Positions 24,801 to 38,058 of a stretch of 64,000 nucleotides of DNA are shown here, piece after piece. The DNA comes from Gymnogyps californianus. Lineage: Eukaryota; Chordata; Aves; Accipitriformes; Cathartidae. Both the position numbers and the translations under genes were made by a program. Numbering within the stretch: position 1 is the first letter of the stretch; each line of letters begins with the position of its first letter. The DNA is taken from assembly GCF_018139145.2 (NCBI RefSeq), contig NC_059471.1:84404520-84468519 (forward strand), given 5' to 3'. The notes below the pieces were generated by a model that did not search any database, had not been told where the DNA came from, and saw only the letters and a list, made by a program, of their open reading frames with translations.

Positions 24801-26749
24801 ATCATGGTGATGCCTAGAGAGACCTGGCATCGCAGGGGTCAGAAATCTGCTGTGAAAAGAAAAGCATTGGAGTCTAATACAACAGGGTCATTTCCAAAGA
24901 CGTGACCATTGAAACACTAGATGAAAGGCAGTGGGTAGGTGTGATGGGCAGATACAGTACATGAGAGAGTGGTGAGAATCCTATGCTACATGTTCCGACA
25001 ATTGTACAAATCATCTCGATTGCTTTGGATCACCTTCTGAAAACAAGGGGCCTAGTTCTAACAGATTTTTGCACAGCCCACATCATGGGCACAAGGTATA
25101 CCTTCCTGAGGTACACTTTTATTCTTTCCATTTCTGCTTTCCCGTGTGTTAGGCAGGGTCAATAATACCAAATCTATCATCTGCTGGTAACTGAAACACT
25201 CAGCTAAGTGCCAACCTCCAACACAGAGCAACCTAAAGCTGCTCAGTAGTTTGACCCACCAAGACCTAGTGGCTGTCCAGAGGATTGACTGCTCACTTGC
25301 AAACTTTTCTCAAGGAGAAACAGAGGGACAAACTGCTGATCTCAGCTCTTCCTGCAGTGGGAGCCTCCCAGCCTGCAAGGCGCTCTGCGTGCACATGGAT
25401 GCAGACAAGCATGCCTGCACAGGTTTGGTTAGGTAGGGCATAGCCAAAGGATCCCTGGGTGCTTAGGTTGGCTCTGTGTACAATCATGAGATTACATCAG
25501 GCTAAAGTTAAATTAGTTGAGAGAGTGTGCGAGAAAGGGCAAAAAAGAGTTACAATATTAGAAATATATTTTCTGTGGGACTACTCCGCTGGCTGCATGG
25601 TGCTTGCATCTGTCTAGCTGCATTTGCAGGAGCAGTGGGAGCTGTCGGCAAGACCTGTTCTCCTGCAAGCGTGGCAGATTTGCAGAGCAGCCAGGAGGGG
25701 GTTAAGGCCTGTGGTGTGCTTACAGCCACCCTCCATGAGTGATAAGGCGCCAGGGCTGAGTATACAAGAGCAAGGAAACAAGCAGCCCATGCGTGTGTAT
25801 GCGTGTTTGTGTGTTTTAGAAGGACTGTAAATGAGGTTGGCAGGGGAAGGACATCTGTCCGCCCTGCTGCTCTGCTCTGTCGAGGCAGCGGATTTCTTCA
25901 GCTACTGCTCACTTCATCCTAGCAAAGAGGGAGTTTGGGTTCACCCGCTGGCCTGCCCTCCTCCTCCTGGGTGCAAAGGGAAGGGGTATAGAGGCGCCTG
26001 TGAGAGCGGTGACACCTGGGCCGCTAGCCCAGGCAGAAAAGCCAAGGCTGGCTCAGCAAGCGACAGGAAATTAAGGAAAATCTTTGCACAGTAAGAGGAA
26101 AAGCAGCCCATTTAATTGCCCTTGTCATGGGAGATGTCTTTATTTAATTGACTGTTTCTCCCATGACTGACAGGGTTTATACATTTGCATTTGAATTACC
26201 CAAGCTGTCAAGCACTGATCATACTTCCCCACTGTTTTGCTGACATAGAAAAAATCGAAATGCCCTGGTGCTCATGCAGTGAAACCTTCCTGAAGTAATG
26301 CTATTTGTACAAGCACACAGCAGAGAAAGTGTAAAGCATAACTGGAGTTTACAAGCAGCATCTTTACTTTAAGCACCTTGGATTATCTGCATTTTAGCGC
26401 CGGAGAAATGCAGCGATGCCTGCCAGCCGGAGCTGCCTGCGGGCCTGTGGTGGAAGGGAGTGACAGTGTAGTGAGACACATGGGGTGACATTTCACATGA
26501 GGTTAGGTGGCTTACATTGGTAAGACCAGCTGCAGACAGCAGGAATTGTAGTCATGTGGGAGACCTGAAATGAGGACGTTAGCTTCGGAAATGTTGGCCT
26601 CAGTGCTTGGGTGCAGGGATGTATGCAGGGATGCTGCAGTGCTTCCAGCTGCACTGGGTCCCTTGGAGTGGGTCACAGCCACAACTTCTGATGTTCCTCT
26701 GAACTCATATGACAGTTTTTTTATCTAAGGCATAAAAAACTTCAAACTC

Positions 26750-26764
26750 AAAAAAAAAAAAAAA
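26750..26764. repeat. 15-base A run
   Basis: Fifteen consecutive A in GRPR intron 1. No upstream retroposed body was recognised, so it is treated as a simple repeat. Confidence 0.8.
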
Positions 26765-29140
26765 GGGTGGTGGAAGGAAAGAAACAAATCCAGAATTTCT
26801 AGAAAGATACTTTTAAATATGCAAAAATCTTTGTTTAATGGACTCATCTCTTCTGTGATATGGATGTCTCCAGCCCCTGCTATTAATATTATGTACAATA
26901 CCAGAGGAGAAGTAATATCTACATGTCAGTTCATTTGTTTTATTTTACAATCACTGGTTTATGTCTCCACAAGAGGATTAAGGGAAGCATGCCACCTAAA
27001 ATAAAGCTATAGAAAGCCAAACCAGATTTCCATTGAGTTCATTTACACAGTGACACTTTTTTTTGTAATACCATCAGTTGTAAAGTGTCAGGTCCATAAT
27101 GGTTATGAATTTATTCTGGGCAGTCTAGTCACAGCATTCATGAAATCCCTTCAGGTCACTAAGGCACTATTTTGGAGCAATTTACTTGTGCTGTAATTTA
27201 CTGTGCAGCCTCGGGAAGGTTTTGAGAGGGTGGTGGAGAAAGCCACTCTCTGAACTAGCAAGACAGCCTCTAATCCGGTCGATGTGAGTCAGCAGAATGA
27301 TACCCCCACGCGTACATTTTGGATCCACTGACAAGATCTCAGCCAGAACATCAGTACTTCCAAGCCAGGGAAGAAAACTGGAGGGGCTTCGGACCCCAGC
27401 CCGAAGCCTTCCTTCCCACTGAAGCACCGGGCAGCCCCTCCTCGACCCTTGCTGCTGGCACACTGTCCGTGCTGCTGCTCTTCCCGTGCTGATGGCACAG
27501 GGTACATGCAGAGAGAGATACGTGTATCTCTTTCAGCCCATGTACAGAGCCTTAGATCCTGTGTTGCTGGCCACTGTGTCAATATAATATAAACACTCTT
27601 AACACTCTTGGTTTTAGCTCTCATTTGCTCAGCCCCTGCATCTGTTTGCACCAAGAGAAACAGATCAAACAGCACAAACTTTCTGAATATCTTGATTAGC
27701 CCGAGCAGATGGCCAAAACACAATAGATGCACTTCTATAACCAGGAGCATTAGAGCTCCCATTTATATCAGTGGGACCGGTGCACAAATCCGAGGTTAGA
27801 GTCAGTGCTAATGTGTTGGAGACTGTCAATATTTAAGCAATCAAAAGGAAGAAAAGTTGGATTACCTATTGTTTACATTTCAGTAAAACCTAAAAACCCC
27901 AATCAGTTGTCATGGTCTCATGGTACAAGGTGCTGTACACACCGTTAATAAGGAGAGCGACTGGCCGTGGAGAATTTGCTGACTGTGTGTCAGACTGAAC
28001 ACAGTGGGCTGGGACGTTAGCATCGCTGCAGGGAGGCGAGCTCACGGTGGTCCCATCGGTTCATGTGTTACTACTGGTGTTCAGATGTGGACAACAGCCT
28101 GGCTGAGAAGAGTAGAAGGGAGTTGAGCTGAAAAAGAAGAAGCAGGCACAGCCTGTCCTGTACATGCAGTGAAACATCCAGTAGCTGCTTTGCTCACAGA
28201 CAGCCCTTGCAATAACCTGTTTTCCTTTTATTTTGAAAAGAGACTCCACCGCTAGCCCTGCAGAGTCCCCACACCTTGTTTCTCACCAGTTCTGTACCCA
28301 CATGCCCATCTCACCCCATACCATGTAGGACACCATGGGCCATAAGATCCTGTCTGAGCTCCTGCCTGTAGCAGGCTCTTCGATCCCCCCCCCCCACTGC
28401 CTGCTGCGTACGACCTCAGGAGGGGATTTTGGTGTCCAGAAGACCAACCTGTGCCCTGAGGCGGAAAACGAGGACGGTGCCTGGGTCTCTCACAGTGCTG
28501 AGGCACCAGAAGACATCCTAGCAGCGAGCCAATTGCTATGCTGTAGAGAAAGCAGAAAGCTTGAGTCCCTTGCAGAAAAATCCCCTCCTGACACCAGGCT
28601 GGTGATCAGTTTAACCAGACTGCAGAAGACTGTGGAGCACCATAGGGAGAATTGTTCTCAGAGCTCTGGCCATCCTGTCCTTGCCTTGCTCTCTGCCTAT
28701 GGCCAGTCTCTGCAGCTCTGTGGGAAAGCGGGACAGAAAACAGTACGACGACACCCTGAGAGGAAAAACTGTTTCTTCACACCTGCAGACAGCCCTGAAG
28801 CATAAGATTTAGACATGGACAGTCGAATGACCTGGAAGAACCAGAGATGCAGATGCTGGACCAGCACCAGCTGCACTAGCCATCCAGTTCAGCAGCATTT
28901 CTTGCCTGCACTCGTGCACAGAGGCTGCTGAATATCTCATAGGATTTGGATTAAAACAGATCTTTTCAGTGACACCAGGCAACTTTCTGAGTATTCAGAC
29001 TAAAGGTGCACATATCACCCTGTCCCCCTCGTGTCTCCAGCATGCTGTTGTCCTCACTGCTTAGAACTTATGTCATATTTCAAATGAAAATTCATCTGAC
29101 CTCTAACCACTGCATAATAATCTAACTAATAGCATAACTG

Positions 29141-29525
29141 AAAGGCAGAGAGAATTGAGGTTGTTCAGCCTGGAGAAGAGAAGGCTCTGGGGAGACCTTA
29201 TTGTAGCCTTTCAATACTTAAAGGGGGCTTATTAGAAAGACGGAGAGGGACTTTTTACCAAGGCCTGTAGTGACAGGACAAGGGGCAACAGTTTTAAACT
29301 GAAAGAGGGTAGGTTTAGGTTGGACATAGGGAAGAAATTTTTTACGATGAGGGTGGTGAGACACTGGAGCAGGTTGCCCAGAGAAGTTGTGGATGCCCCA
29401 TCATTGGAAGTGTTCAAGGCCAGGTTGGATGGGGCTTTGAGCAACCTGGTCTAGTGGAAGGTGTCCCTGCCCATGGCAGTGGGGTTGGACTAGATGACCT
29501 TTAAACCATGCTATGATTCTATGAT
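29141..29525 (+). mobile_element. CR1 LINE, 5'-truncated 3' end
   Basis: A 385-bp 3' fragment of a chicken-repeat-1 (CR1) non-LTR retrotransposon in forward orientation inside GRPR intron 1. It is recognised by the conserved CR1 tail order: GTTCAGCCTGGAGAAGAGAA near 29161, GACAGGACAAGGGGCAACAG near 29271, a TTTTACGATGAGGGTGGTGAG-like block near 29340, CAGGTTGCCCAGAGAAG near 29371, GTTGGACTAGATGACCTTTA near 29485, and the diagnostic ATTCTATGAT terminus. The usual segment between GACCTTTAAA and the CCAT(T)CTATGATT end is missing about 18 bases. No open frame of the reverse transcriptase is retained. The 5' boundary is approximate. Confidence 0.95.
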
Positions 29526-30429
29526 AACAGCAGTCAGGGACAGCACTAGATTGTTCAGCCCCAACATGCAGCTGAAAGTTCACATGGAGGTGATGGTCTC
29601 TTATAACACCTATGTTTACTGAAGCCACAGAAAGGACTTAAGCATCATATAACTGACTTAGCTTTATACTAGCTAGCTCGGGTACTGATTACACTAAAGC
29701 CATGACACAGGATATCTCATTTTGTCAAGTGCAGAAGAGATGATCCAATGTCTTCTCTTGGTCTCCTCTTTCCTTGAAAGATCGCTAATTTTTTGGCATA
29801 ATCTGCTCACTTGGGTCCTAGATATACTATTTTACACCTGGCTGAGCTAACATGGCTTCTGTTAGACTATGGCCATTTATCCCAATGACTCTACAATATT
29901 TTTAGAGTCTGGTCAGCCACTGTGTTATCTGCAAACTTTCCCAGCAAACGTTTTATAGCCTGCTCAAGGCAGCTGATATACGCAAAAAATAACACTGCAG
30001 CTAGAGTAGGTTCCCAGGACCTAGGCTAGAAATGGCTCCACAAACTGCTACCTTTTTACCGGCATGTTTGAGGACCTGCAGGGGAGGCCGTGGGGCTCAG
30101 GGTCCCCACCTGCAACGGCCCCCCCTCCCAGTCCAGGACTGTTAATTTTAACCCTTGTCGCATGGGAGAAGGGCAGGTATTGCATGGGCGTGGATAGGGG
30201 AGGGAGGACCACGTGTGCCCTGGCACACACATGTGCATATCTACATGCACGGTCACCCATGCCAACGTGCCCATGCAGGCTGCGCCTCCCTTGTACGCCA
30301 CACCCTTTTTACATCACCTATAATGTTGTGACAATATAAAGAAAAGCAACTACATCTGCTGTGCATTAAACAAGACAGACATATTAATTGTGATCTGTTA
30401 GTAGGATTAACCTCTCATTATTCTATCTA

Positions 30430-30640
30430 CAACTGGCCTTGGGCAGCCCAAATACTTGCAGTTTTCTTGGTCACACCCTGAACTTCACAACTTTGGAGCC
30501 AGTTCTCCACTTCTGGGGAATTTCTCCAGTTTTTCAAGATTTGTAAAAAAATTAACACCAGTTGTTCCCCAGCTGGTTCCTTTAATACTCCTAGGTGTAA
30601 ATTATTCAGGCCTGCTGCTGTGAAAGTGGTTTGTGTTAGC
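30430..30640 (-). mobile_element. Ancient CR1-type reverse transcriptase fragment
   Basis: A decayed relic on the minus strand within GRPR intron 1. The minus-strand translation of an open frame spanning 30427-30759 contains the stretch LHLGVLKEPAGEQ followed by FLQILKNWRNSPEVENW. This lines up in order and spacing with the CR1 reverse-transcriptase segment that in intact elements reads IHPRVLKELA, then SIIF-SW, then GEVPEDW. The resemblance also holds at the nucleotide level from memory of the consensus. The flanks of the open frame do not clearly match, so the recognised part is shorter than the frame. It looks older than the nearby CR1 at 29141-29525. Boundaries are approximate. Confidence 0.65.
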
Positions 30641-31216
30641 AGATGTTGGCTCACATCTTCTTTAATACAGCTGACGAGTTTTCTGCTACATCTATAGCAC
30701 TGCACACATGGTATAGACGCCTCCTCCACATTTAGTCTTGAAGACAAATATCTAGTCATTGCTTTTCACCTTGTCTCATCATTGTTCATATCGTCACCAT
30801 TTGCGTGTATGCCTGACTTACTGATTTTTTTTGTTCCTGATGTATTTAAAAATGCAGGTTTGTCTGTTACACAGCGACCTTTGATAATTTGTTGGCTCCT
30901 CCAGCTTCCCTTATCAGTCACCCACATTTTTAAACTTCGATACTTGCTGCCATTTACTTTTGCTTTTTTTCCCATCTGTTGTATATTGATTTTTTTATTA
31001 CTTCTTTGAGGTTTTAGCATGACTCCTCATTTTCTCTTATTCAGAGCAACTTTTTTCCCTGCACAGTTTTTTCAGGGCAAGGTGGGGGAGACAAGGGAGG
31101 AGGCCAGGGGTCAGCTACTAGTGTATAGTTAGCATTGCCCCCTTTACATTTATATTCCCAGTCAGTTGATCTGACAGCTGCTTTTAACTTCAGGAAACCT
31201 GCTTCTCTAAAGTTCC

Positions 31217-31245
31217 ATATATATATACATACATATATATATTTA
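31217..31245. repeat. TA/TACA microsatellite
   Basis: Alternating ATATATATATA, CATACATA and TATATATA units in GRPR intron 1, about 29 bp. Confidence 0.85.
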
Positions 31246-34200
31246 TAGCTTTTTATTCTCTTTCCACAAAATTAAGATAAGCACATCACAGCTGCTATAG
31301 CTTAAGAAACTGCTAATTTTTAGGTCAATGATAAACTCTTCTTTCTCTGTCAGAACAAGGTACAATATTGATTTATTGCACATCACAGGCAAGACTTTAT
31401 GGGTTGAGAAGCTGCCATTTTTAGAAACACCAACCTATTTCTATAACTGGCTCTGTGCGATATCCAGCAATTATGCCTTGTGTTTAGGTTACCCAGTGAC
31501 GCTGTTTTTATGCACCAAAGGTGGTGCTTTCAGGAGAAATAAGGCTGATTGTCTAGTGCGATGAGGGGTTCATGTCTGAAGCCCCAGCTTTAGTTGCCCT
31601 GGTAAGAGTTCAGTCCTCAGGCACACAGAGCCCCCGGTCCCATGCCATTGACAACCCTGGAGACTTGGGCTGAGATAGCAAAGCCTTGGATGGAAAGCAT
31701 CACCAGGGCTTGCTCCTCCCCATGCCTGGTGGCCCAAGTGCCAGCACCAGCCCTCCCAGCTCCGCTCCGGATGCACACCACGTTGCAACCCCGGCACCAG
31801 CAAGCTGCTCCACCAGCATGTGATCTGGTGCCACGTGGCATGAGCAGGCACGTCCCTCTGACTGTACTGGGCGCTGAGCACGTAGAAATGTGCACAGCGA
31901 TTAGCTGGTGATGAGGAGCTGGGGCATTGGCTGTGTGAGGGAACTCGCTGGTTTTGAAGTCAAAGGATGTTTTTAAATGAATGGGTCCCACTCCTCCTTC
32001 AGACAGCAGGTCTCACATCCATTTGCAAGGACTGTGACAAACTGTGAGGCTGGCCCCATTGAAATCTTTAACTTGGGATCAGAGTTTCATTCAGAGACTT
32101 GGCTGAAGATCACCTACAGGGAATAAATGCCCTGGGTGCAAAGGGGGTCTTTCTAATAAGGAGAGCATTGTCCATGGGACTCCCACTATTTCCTGCAGCA
32201 ACCTTTACATTCATTGTTTTCCATATGTATAGTTAATTTCTGAAATATTTCATGCTCTGGATGGTCATGATTAGGAATAGCACATTCACTATCAAATGGT
32301 TACTATTTAAGCTCTCCTTCACCAGTGTGTAGTGCAGTTCAATGGTCTCTAAAACACTCTGTCTCAGTTTTGACCTTAGTCATTCCTGGACTGAAATTCC
32401 CATTTGTCCAGATTCCAGGATGGTGTAGCAGTATGCAGGTATACAGACTGAAATTTGAACACACACTTCAAAAACTGAGAATTATGCCACTTCCATCAAT
32501 GCCTCCTTTTTCTTTTCATTTAAATATTAATTAATAAAAAGAGAAAGTAGGCAGTACCTGCCAACATATGTAAGACTAGCCCATTAGAGATGTCTTTGTG
32601 CCCATATGCAATTTACTAAAGTAAAGATTTTCATAACAGATGTTCACCCAAGAATCATGCAGAATAATGATAATCTTAACTAAGTATGTGGAAAGCAGAT
32701 AGACCCAGAATAGATTGTCGGAGTGTGTTGATGGGTTAGACAGTCTAGCAATTTTGTGGATTTATTGAATTGTCTTCAGAGCTATAAATATTCATAACAT
32801 TCATGGTGGAAACAATAAAGAAAGTTCGGGGCATTGCATTTCTCATAAATTTCTTCAGATATGTAGTAAGACTTTTTCTTTGCTTTCCAAGTGGAGCTTC
32901 ACACTCAACAAGGCTCCACGTGCTTCATTTATGCAGTTTTTGCATAACATCAAGTTTTTCTCTGTTGCTTGAGGCTTTTTTTGCATGGTAATTGAGCCAG
33001 TCCTTCATATTATGTGGGCAAAACAATAATGTGATGCTACTAGAACATAATTACAAAATTTTAATGAGAAGATTTTCGTTCAGTCTATGCATGGGCCAAG
33101 ACCAGATCAATGTGAGCACATTAAGCTTACAAATGGGAACAGATGCCTGGGGATCAGAGGAACTGTGAATTGCACATCTTTTCTCCCTCTTTTGGTTACA
33201 GGTGGGAACAGAAGAAATATGGGGACGTGTTGACTGAGAGGCAGTTCTTTCATCATTACAATAGGAAGTCGTGGCAATTTCAGGAGCTCATTTTCTAGAG
33301 CTGGGAAGAACTCAGCGTTTTCACTTCACAGCAAGTTACATGACTATTTTTGTAAGACACCAGTCCATTCCAACTAATCCCTGCTTTTTCATTTAAGTTT
33401 CACATTCACATTAGCCCAACATCTCAAAATAGAGCTCAGTTTAAACAGATCCAAAGTTTGTAAGTGGATTTCTCACTTTGGAGAAAAAACAGAAAGCAGC
33501 AATACGGCAAATCTTTCCGCCAGCCTGGTGCAGTCTAAACAGTGGGGTTGGTAATGAAGCAAGGGCGGGCATTTTGTTTGAACAGGTTTTAACGCACTTG
33601 GTTTTTTAAACCATTATACAAATTCAGGAATGGGGCCCAGGATCTTTTTATGTAAACAGTGTAGGACATAGTAATGGATGAGACTATTTGGAGGAAACTT
33701 TCCTTGAAACTTAAGTACTCCTGCAAATTCATTTTGGAGGGGCAGTGTCCCATTTCTATGTAGGAAGGATGGGGAGGATTTTTTTTCTCTTCTTGTATTT
33801 CTTGCAAGCGTGAAGTTCAGCTGCAGGAAGATAGGCATGCTTGGAAGGACTGCGATAAAAAAGGGCAGTACTCTGTGGCAGAGGCTCTTTCAGCCATTTC
33901 CTCTTGCTACAGTCCTACTGCTGAAAAAAAGTAAGGAAGAAAGAGTTATGAAAGCAACTTAGTGCCTCTTCTTAAGTCAGATTCAATAGATAAGAGCGAT
34001 GTAGTGGCCGGCACATAGCTGGTATACAATTCTTGCTGTCATATTCGGTCACCAGGAACATCTCTGACAGCCACTTACCTGTGTGACCAACCGCCTTCGC
34101 TGCCATGAGGGAGGGATGTTTCTTTCCCATTGCCACTGGCAGCAACTGCAGTTATTACAGAGGACACAAATTATTTTGGTTGGAGTTAAGATCTACTGAC

Positions 34201-37200
34201 CTACCACTTGTAAAGACACTGCAGAAGGTGGTATCTCCCAGCTTAAAAAAGCCTCTCTCTTTTTTCACAGCCTGTATCTACCAGATATACAATGAGGGCT
34301 GTTGTATGAGCCATCTATATTAGTTTTAATTGCTGACATAAGGGAAGGGGGAAAGGCATTAATACAAAGCAAACATAAAACAGGAAAGCAAGCTAAGGCT
34401 GCCTACAACACCAGCTTCCCCACACAACATAAAGTTAACTCCCTAAAAAAACCAAAAACCAGACAGTGAGACATATGGAGCTAAATTAATTTAAAATCCA
34501 AGGGAAGCATCTGATTTTCCTCCCATGCTTTAGTTGTTTTAATTTAATTTTTGTGGCTGTTGTAGCAGGCACAAGTAAGTGGACGAAGGTGACAGTAAAA
34601 GAACACGAGGGGTGCACTGGAGCTGCTGCCTTAAGGATAAGGTCCTTTCTTCCCCAGTGTGAGAGCAAAATTACAACCCTTCATATCTCTATGCTTAGGA
34701 ATGTATAGCCAATATAGCTTTGAGGGCAAAGTCTGTTTATGTTTCAGCTGGAGTGTATTTTCTTGGCTCAGCTGAGGAGCACAAAGAAGGCTAAAATATT
34801 TTGCACCAGCAGAGAAAGTGCATCTAGGAAACTTTGGCATCCATTTGGGGCCTTATTTTGATCTGTGTCTTTGAGGAGTATATCTGTAACTGTCTTTTTC
34901 ATGATAAAGCTACTTCTGTGTTTATATTTGAAGTTGGGGCTTTGGAGCTAAGTGTATGGTATTAACCAAAGTTGGCATAGTCAAAGTTTTAGAGTACATT
35001 AGGTGGTGTTATCGTTAGTTACATTATTATTAACACAAGGATAATGACATAGTTTTCCAGTTCCCCCTGGCATATTGAGCTCAGTGGGAAAAGTATATAC
35101 CACGGAAAAACCTTGTGTGTGTCATATTTTAGCGGTTTATGGTCATTTCAGTAGTTTCGGTTGTGAGAAACAATTATCCAATGAGCATGATAGAGATCCT
35201 GAGAGACATATAAGACATTTTCCAGTATTCAAAGGAGGGGCACACACTCTGTGGGCTCCTACCAATCACCCATGAATTTTAGGGATTGGGTTAGGAAGTG
35301 ATCCTGCATTATATTTTATTGAATTCTGGCATTCTGGGTTGAAGCAACCCTATCACCAGGCTCCTCTTGGAGGCCTGGAGACTGACCTGGAGAAGAGGGA
35401 CAGCACCGGAGTCACCATGGCTGGTGGAGGGAAGGATTGCCCTATGGGGTAAATCCTTACGGTGCCTCGTGAACTGTGATTATATTAATTGAACTTAAGA
35501 TAGCCCCATGTGTAATTTCTTTGTGCGGGCTTCTTTGAACAAGACTGCGAGACACGGAGATCACTGGTATCCATCGCGGCCAGAAGGTCATTGGTGGCCG
35601 CTGTGCACGAGGCAGCTTGCTGCTTCACAAGCACAGTGGGAACAAAGAAGTTCAAAGACTGAGCAGTAGTAAAGGTCAGCATCTCTTTCATATTTCTTAT
35701 CAGGTCGGTAACGCAGTCATTTTCATCTGGGCCGTTTGACAACTGGAGAGAGATTAGAGTTGACACAAGTTCTTGACTGTATCATTCTTTATTCAACTGA
35801 ATCTTCAGAAGGCATATTTTTCCTTTTAAGTTTTGGCCTTTATTGTAGGGCATGAATCATACCTTTGGTTTTTAATCTTTTTCAAAAATTTCTTTAAAAG
35901 CGGGTTGGGGAAGGAGTTCAGCTGAAAAAAAGTGATATCAAACAATAATTAGAGACTGAATGTGAGAGCAGCAGAGGTGACAAATCCAGGGCCATGTCTG
36001 GATCTACTGCAGACAAGCTGAGCATGCAACGTGACATGTACTCTCAGAGCCCGTGCTACTGCATGGGTTAAAAATAATGCTGTTGTAAGACCTTGGCATG
36101 AGGGCTCACTCAGCTGGCCACCTAGGTCCATGGCTCCACTGAGGTATATAGGCATATTCATCAATGTCACTTTCAAAGTGGATTGGATTGTTCAAATGCG
36201 GGATGTTAAATATGGGAAAGTTATGTGCCTCAGGCTAACTCATTGAAAAAGAAGTTGCAGAGGACAAAGTTGTGGAAAGCTTGAAATAATATTTGACACA
36301 CAAGCTGGAAATACAGATGCTGAAAAACAGGACCAGCTGCTGCTCAAATCCAGTCTACCTTGCGGAAGTTCTTAAGAAATGCCAAATAAATTATAAAATC
36401 CAGGGTTGACCCTATCAGGAAAGTGGTGTGGAAAAGTAAAGGAGTGAAGGAGTTTCTGAGCCCCACTCAGAAACCAACCAAGAGGTGCAGCTTTTTCACT
36501 CCCTGAGCACCGACCACAGGCAAATCTTCCAGTGGTCTCCCAGACCAAGCCCCAGCCCAGGGGTCCGATCACTCGTGCATGCTCCCCCATGCCCTTACAC
36601 AGAGCAGCCCATGCAGCTGCTGTCCTGAACCTGAACTGGTGTGGGAGAGTAGAGCTGCTGAGACACAAGCTGGGGGGAGACTCATAGATGGATCGGCAAG
36701 GTGGCTAGAAATGGACACTCCCACCAGATCAATACTGATCAATTAAGTATTAATACTCAGAGGATAACATAGATTACTGAAGATTTCTGAATAAGTTAGC
36801 CCACCATCAAAGAAGTCATGCAGATAGTCAGCAAAATAATTTGATTCAATTGTCGAGCTCTTAAGAAAATATCTACCTGTGTTCCTACATCTGAGGACTT
36901 ACATTTTCAAAACCTATTTTCTAGCTTTGTTTTTTCTGTTTTATCTTTTTGTGCTTTCGACCTCATGACTTGGGTCTACACTGAGCCCCTTGCAAGCAAG
37001 CCATCTCTCAGATCTTCTTTTATATCTGCTGTAACAGGCTTTAAAAAAATAAACTAGATGCCTAATTCCAAGCCATTTCTAATTATGATCTTTCAAAATT
37101 ATATTGTTTGGAAATGCCATCTCTAATTAAAATGTACTAATAACTTAAAATGGATTCATTTTCTGACTCTCCCTACTCTATTAATGTTAATAAAAATAAA

Positions 37201-37910
37201 ACAGAATCTCTCTTTCTCTGTATTTTTCAATTCATTCATGTTACTGGAAATTAATACTGGAAAATATTCTCTCAGTTGGCTACATTATGTAAAAAAAATC
37301 CCTGAAATAATTATACTAACATGCCATGTTGATAAGCATACAATAAACACCTGCTGAAATACCTTTAAATTAACTAAATTCATTAATATCTTGATAGGTA
37401 ATTAATTTCCTTTTGCATTTATCTTCCTTAGGGTTTACTGAAGATGTTCAGTTAGCTAGTGTTTCTGTCAATAATATATAACTGGTGAATCAGACTACAA
37501 ATTGAGCTATTTCAGCTACATTGTCTTAGTAATCTGCCTAGCTCTTCCATTTTATTACTACAACAGTTGTAACATCATATTTGTTTAAGTGCTGTGATTT
37601 TCTTCGCCTGAGATGATGATCTTGCACTGGAAGATTGTGCTTGTAGTATGACACCACTCAATCCCCAGCTTCAGAATGCAAGTTAAAGAGGTGCTAAGCA
37701 GGCCTGAAAAATACTGTGTCTGGCTGCTGCAGCTGTATAGCAGGAATAAAGGGGAGCTGGAGAGCTTGGAGAATAAATGGTTAAACAGAAGACTATTGAG
37801 CAAGGTGTTTGCAGTCCATTAAAGAAAAAAATCACCTACACAAGACACCTGTGGGATTGTATGAAGAAACATCTGCAAATGATGAGATGTCCAGATACAG
37901 TCTTTATAAA

Positions 37911-38058
37911 AGTAAATATAAATAAATGTAAATATAAGTATGTATGCACTTAAGTATGCATGTATGTACATGTATATGTATAAAATATATGCATATCAAT
38001 ATATGTGTATGTATATAAAATACAGACACATGTACACACATATATACATACATACATA
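37911..38058. repeat. Compound TA/TG/TACA microsatellite region
   Basis: About 148 bp of low-complexity sequence built from AAATA, GTAT, ATGTATGT, TATATG and CATACATA units in GRPR intron 1, 1.4 kb before exon 2. It is degenerate rather than pure, as expected of an old compound microsatellite. Confidence 0.85.
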
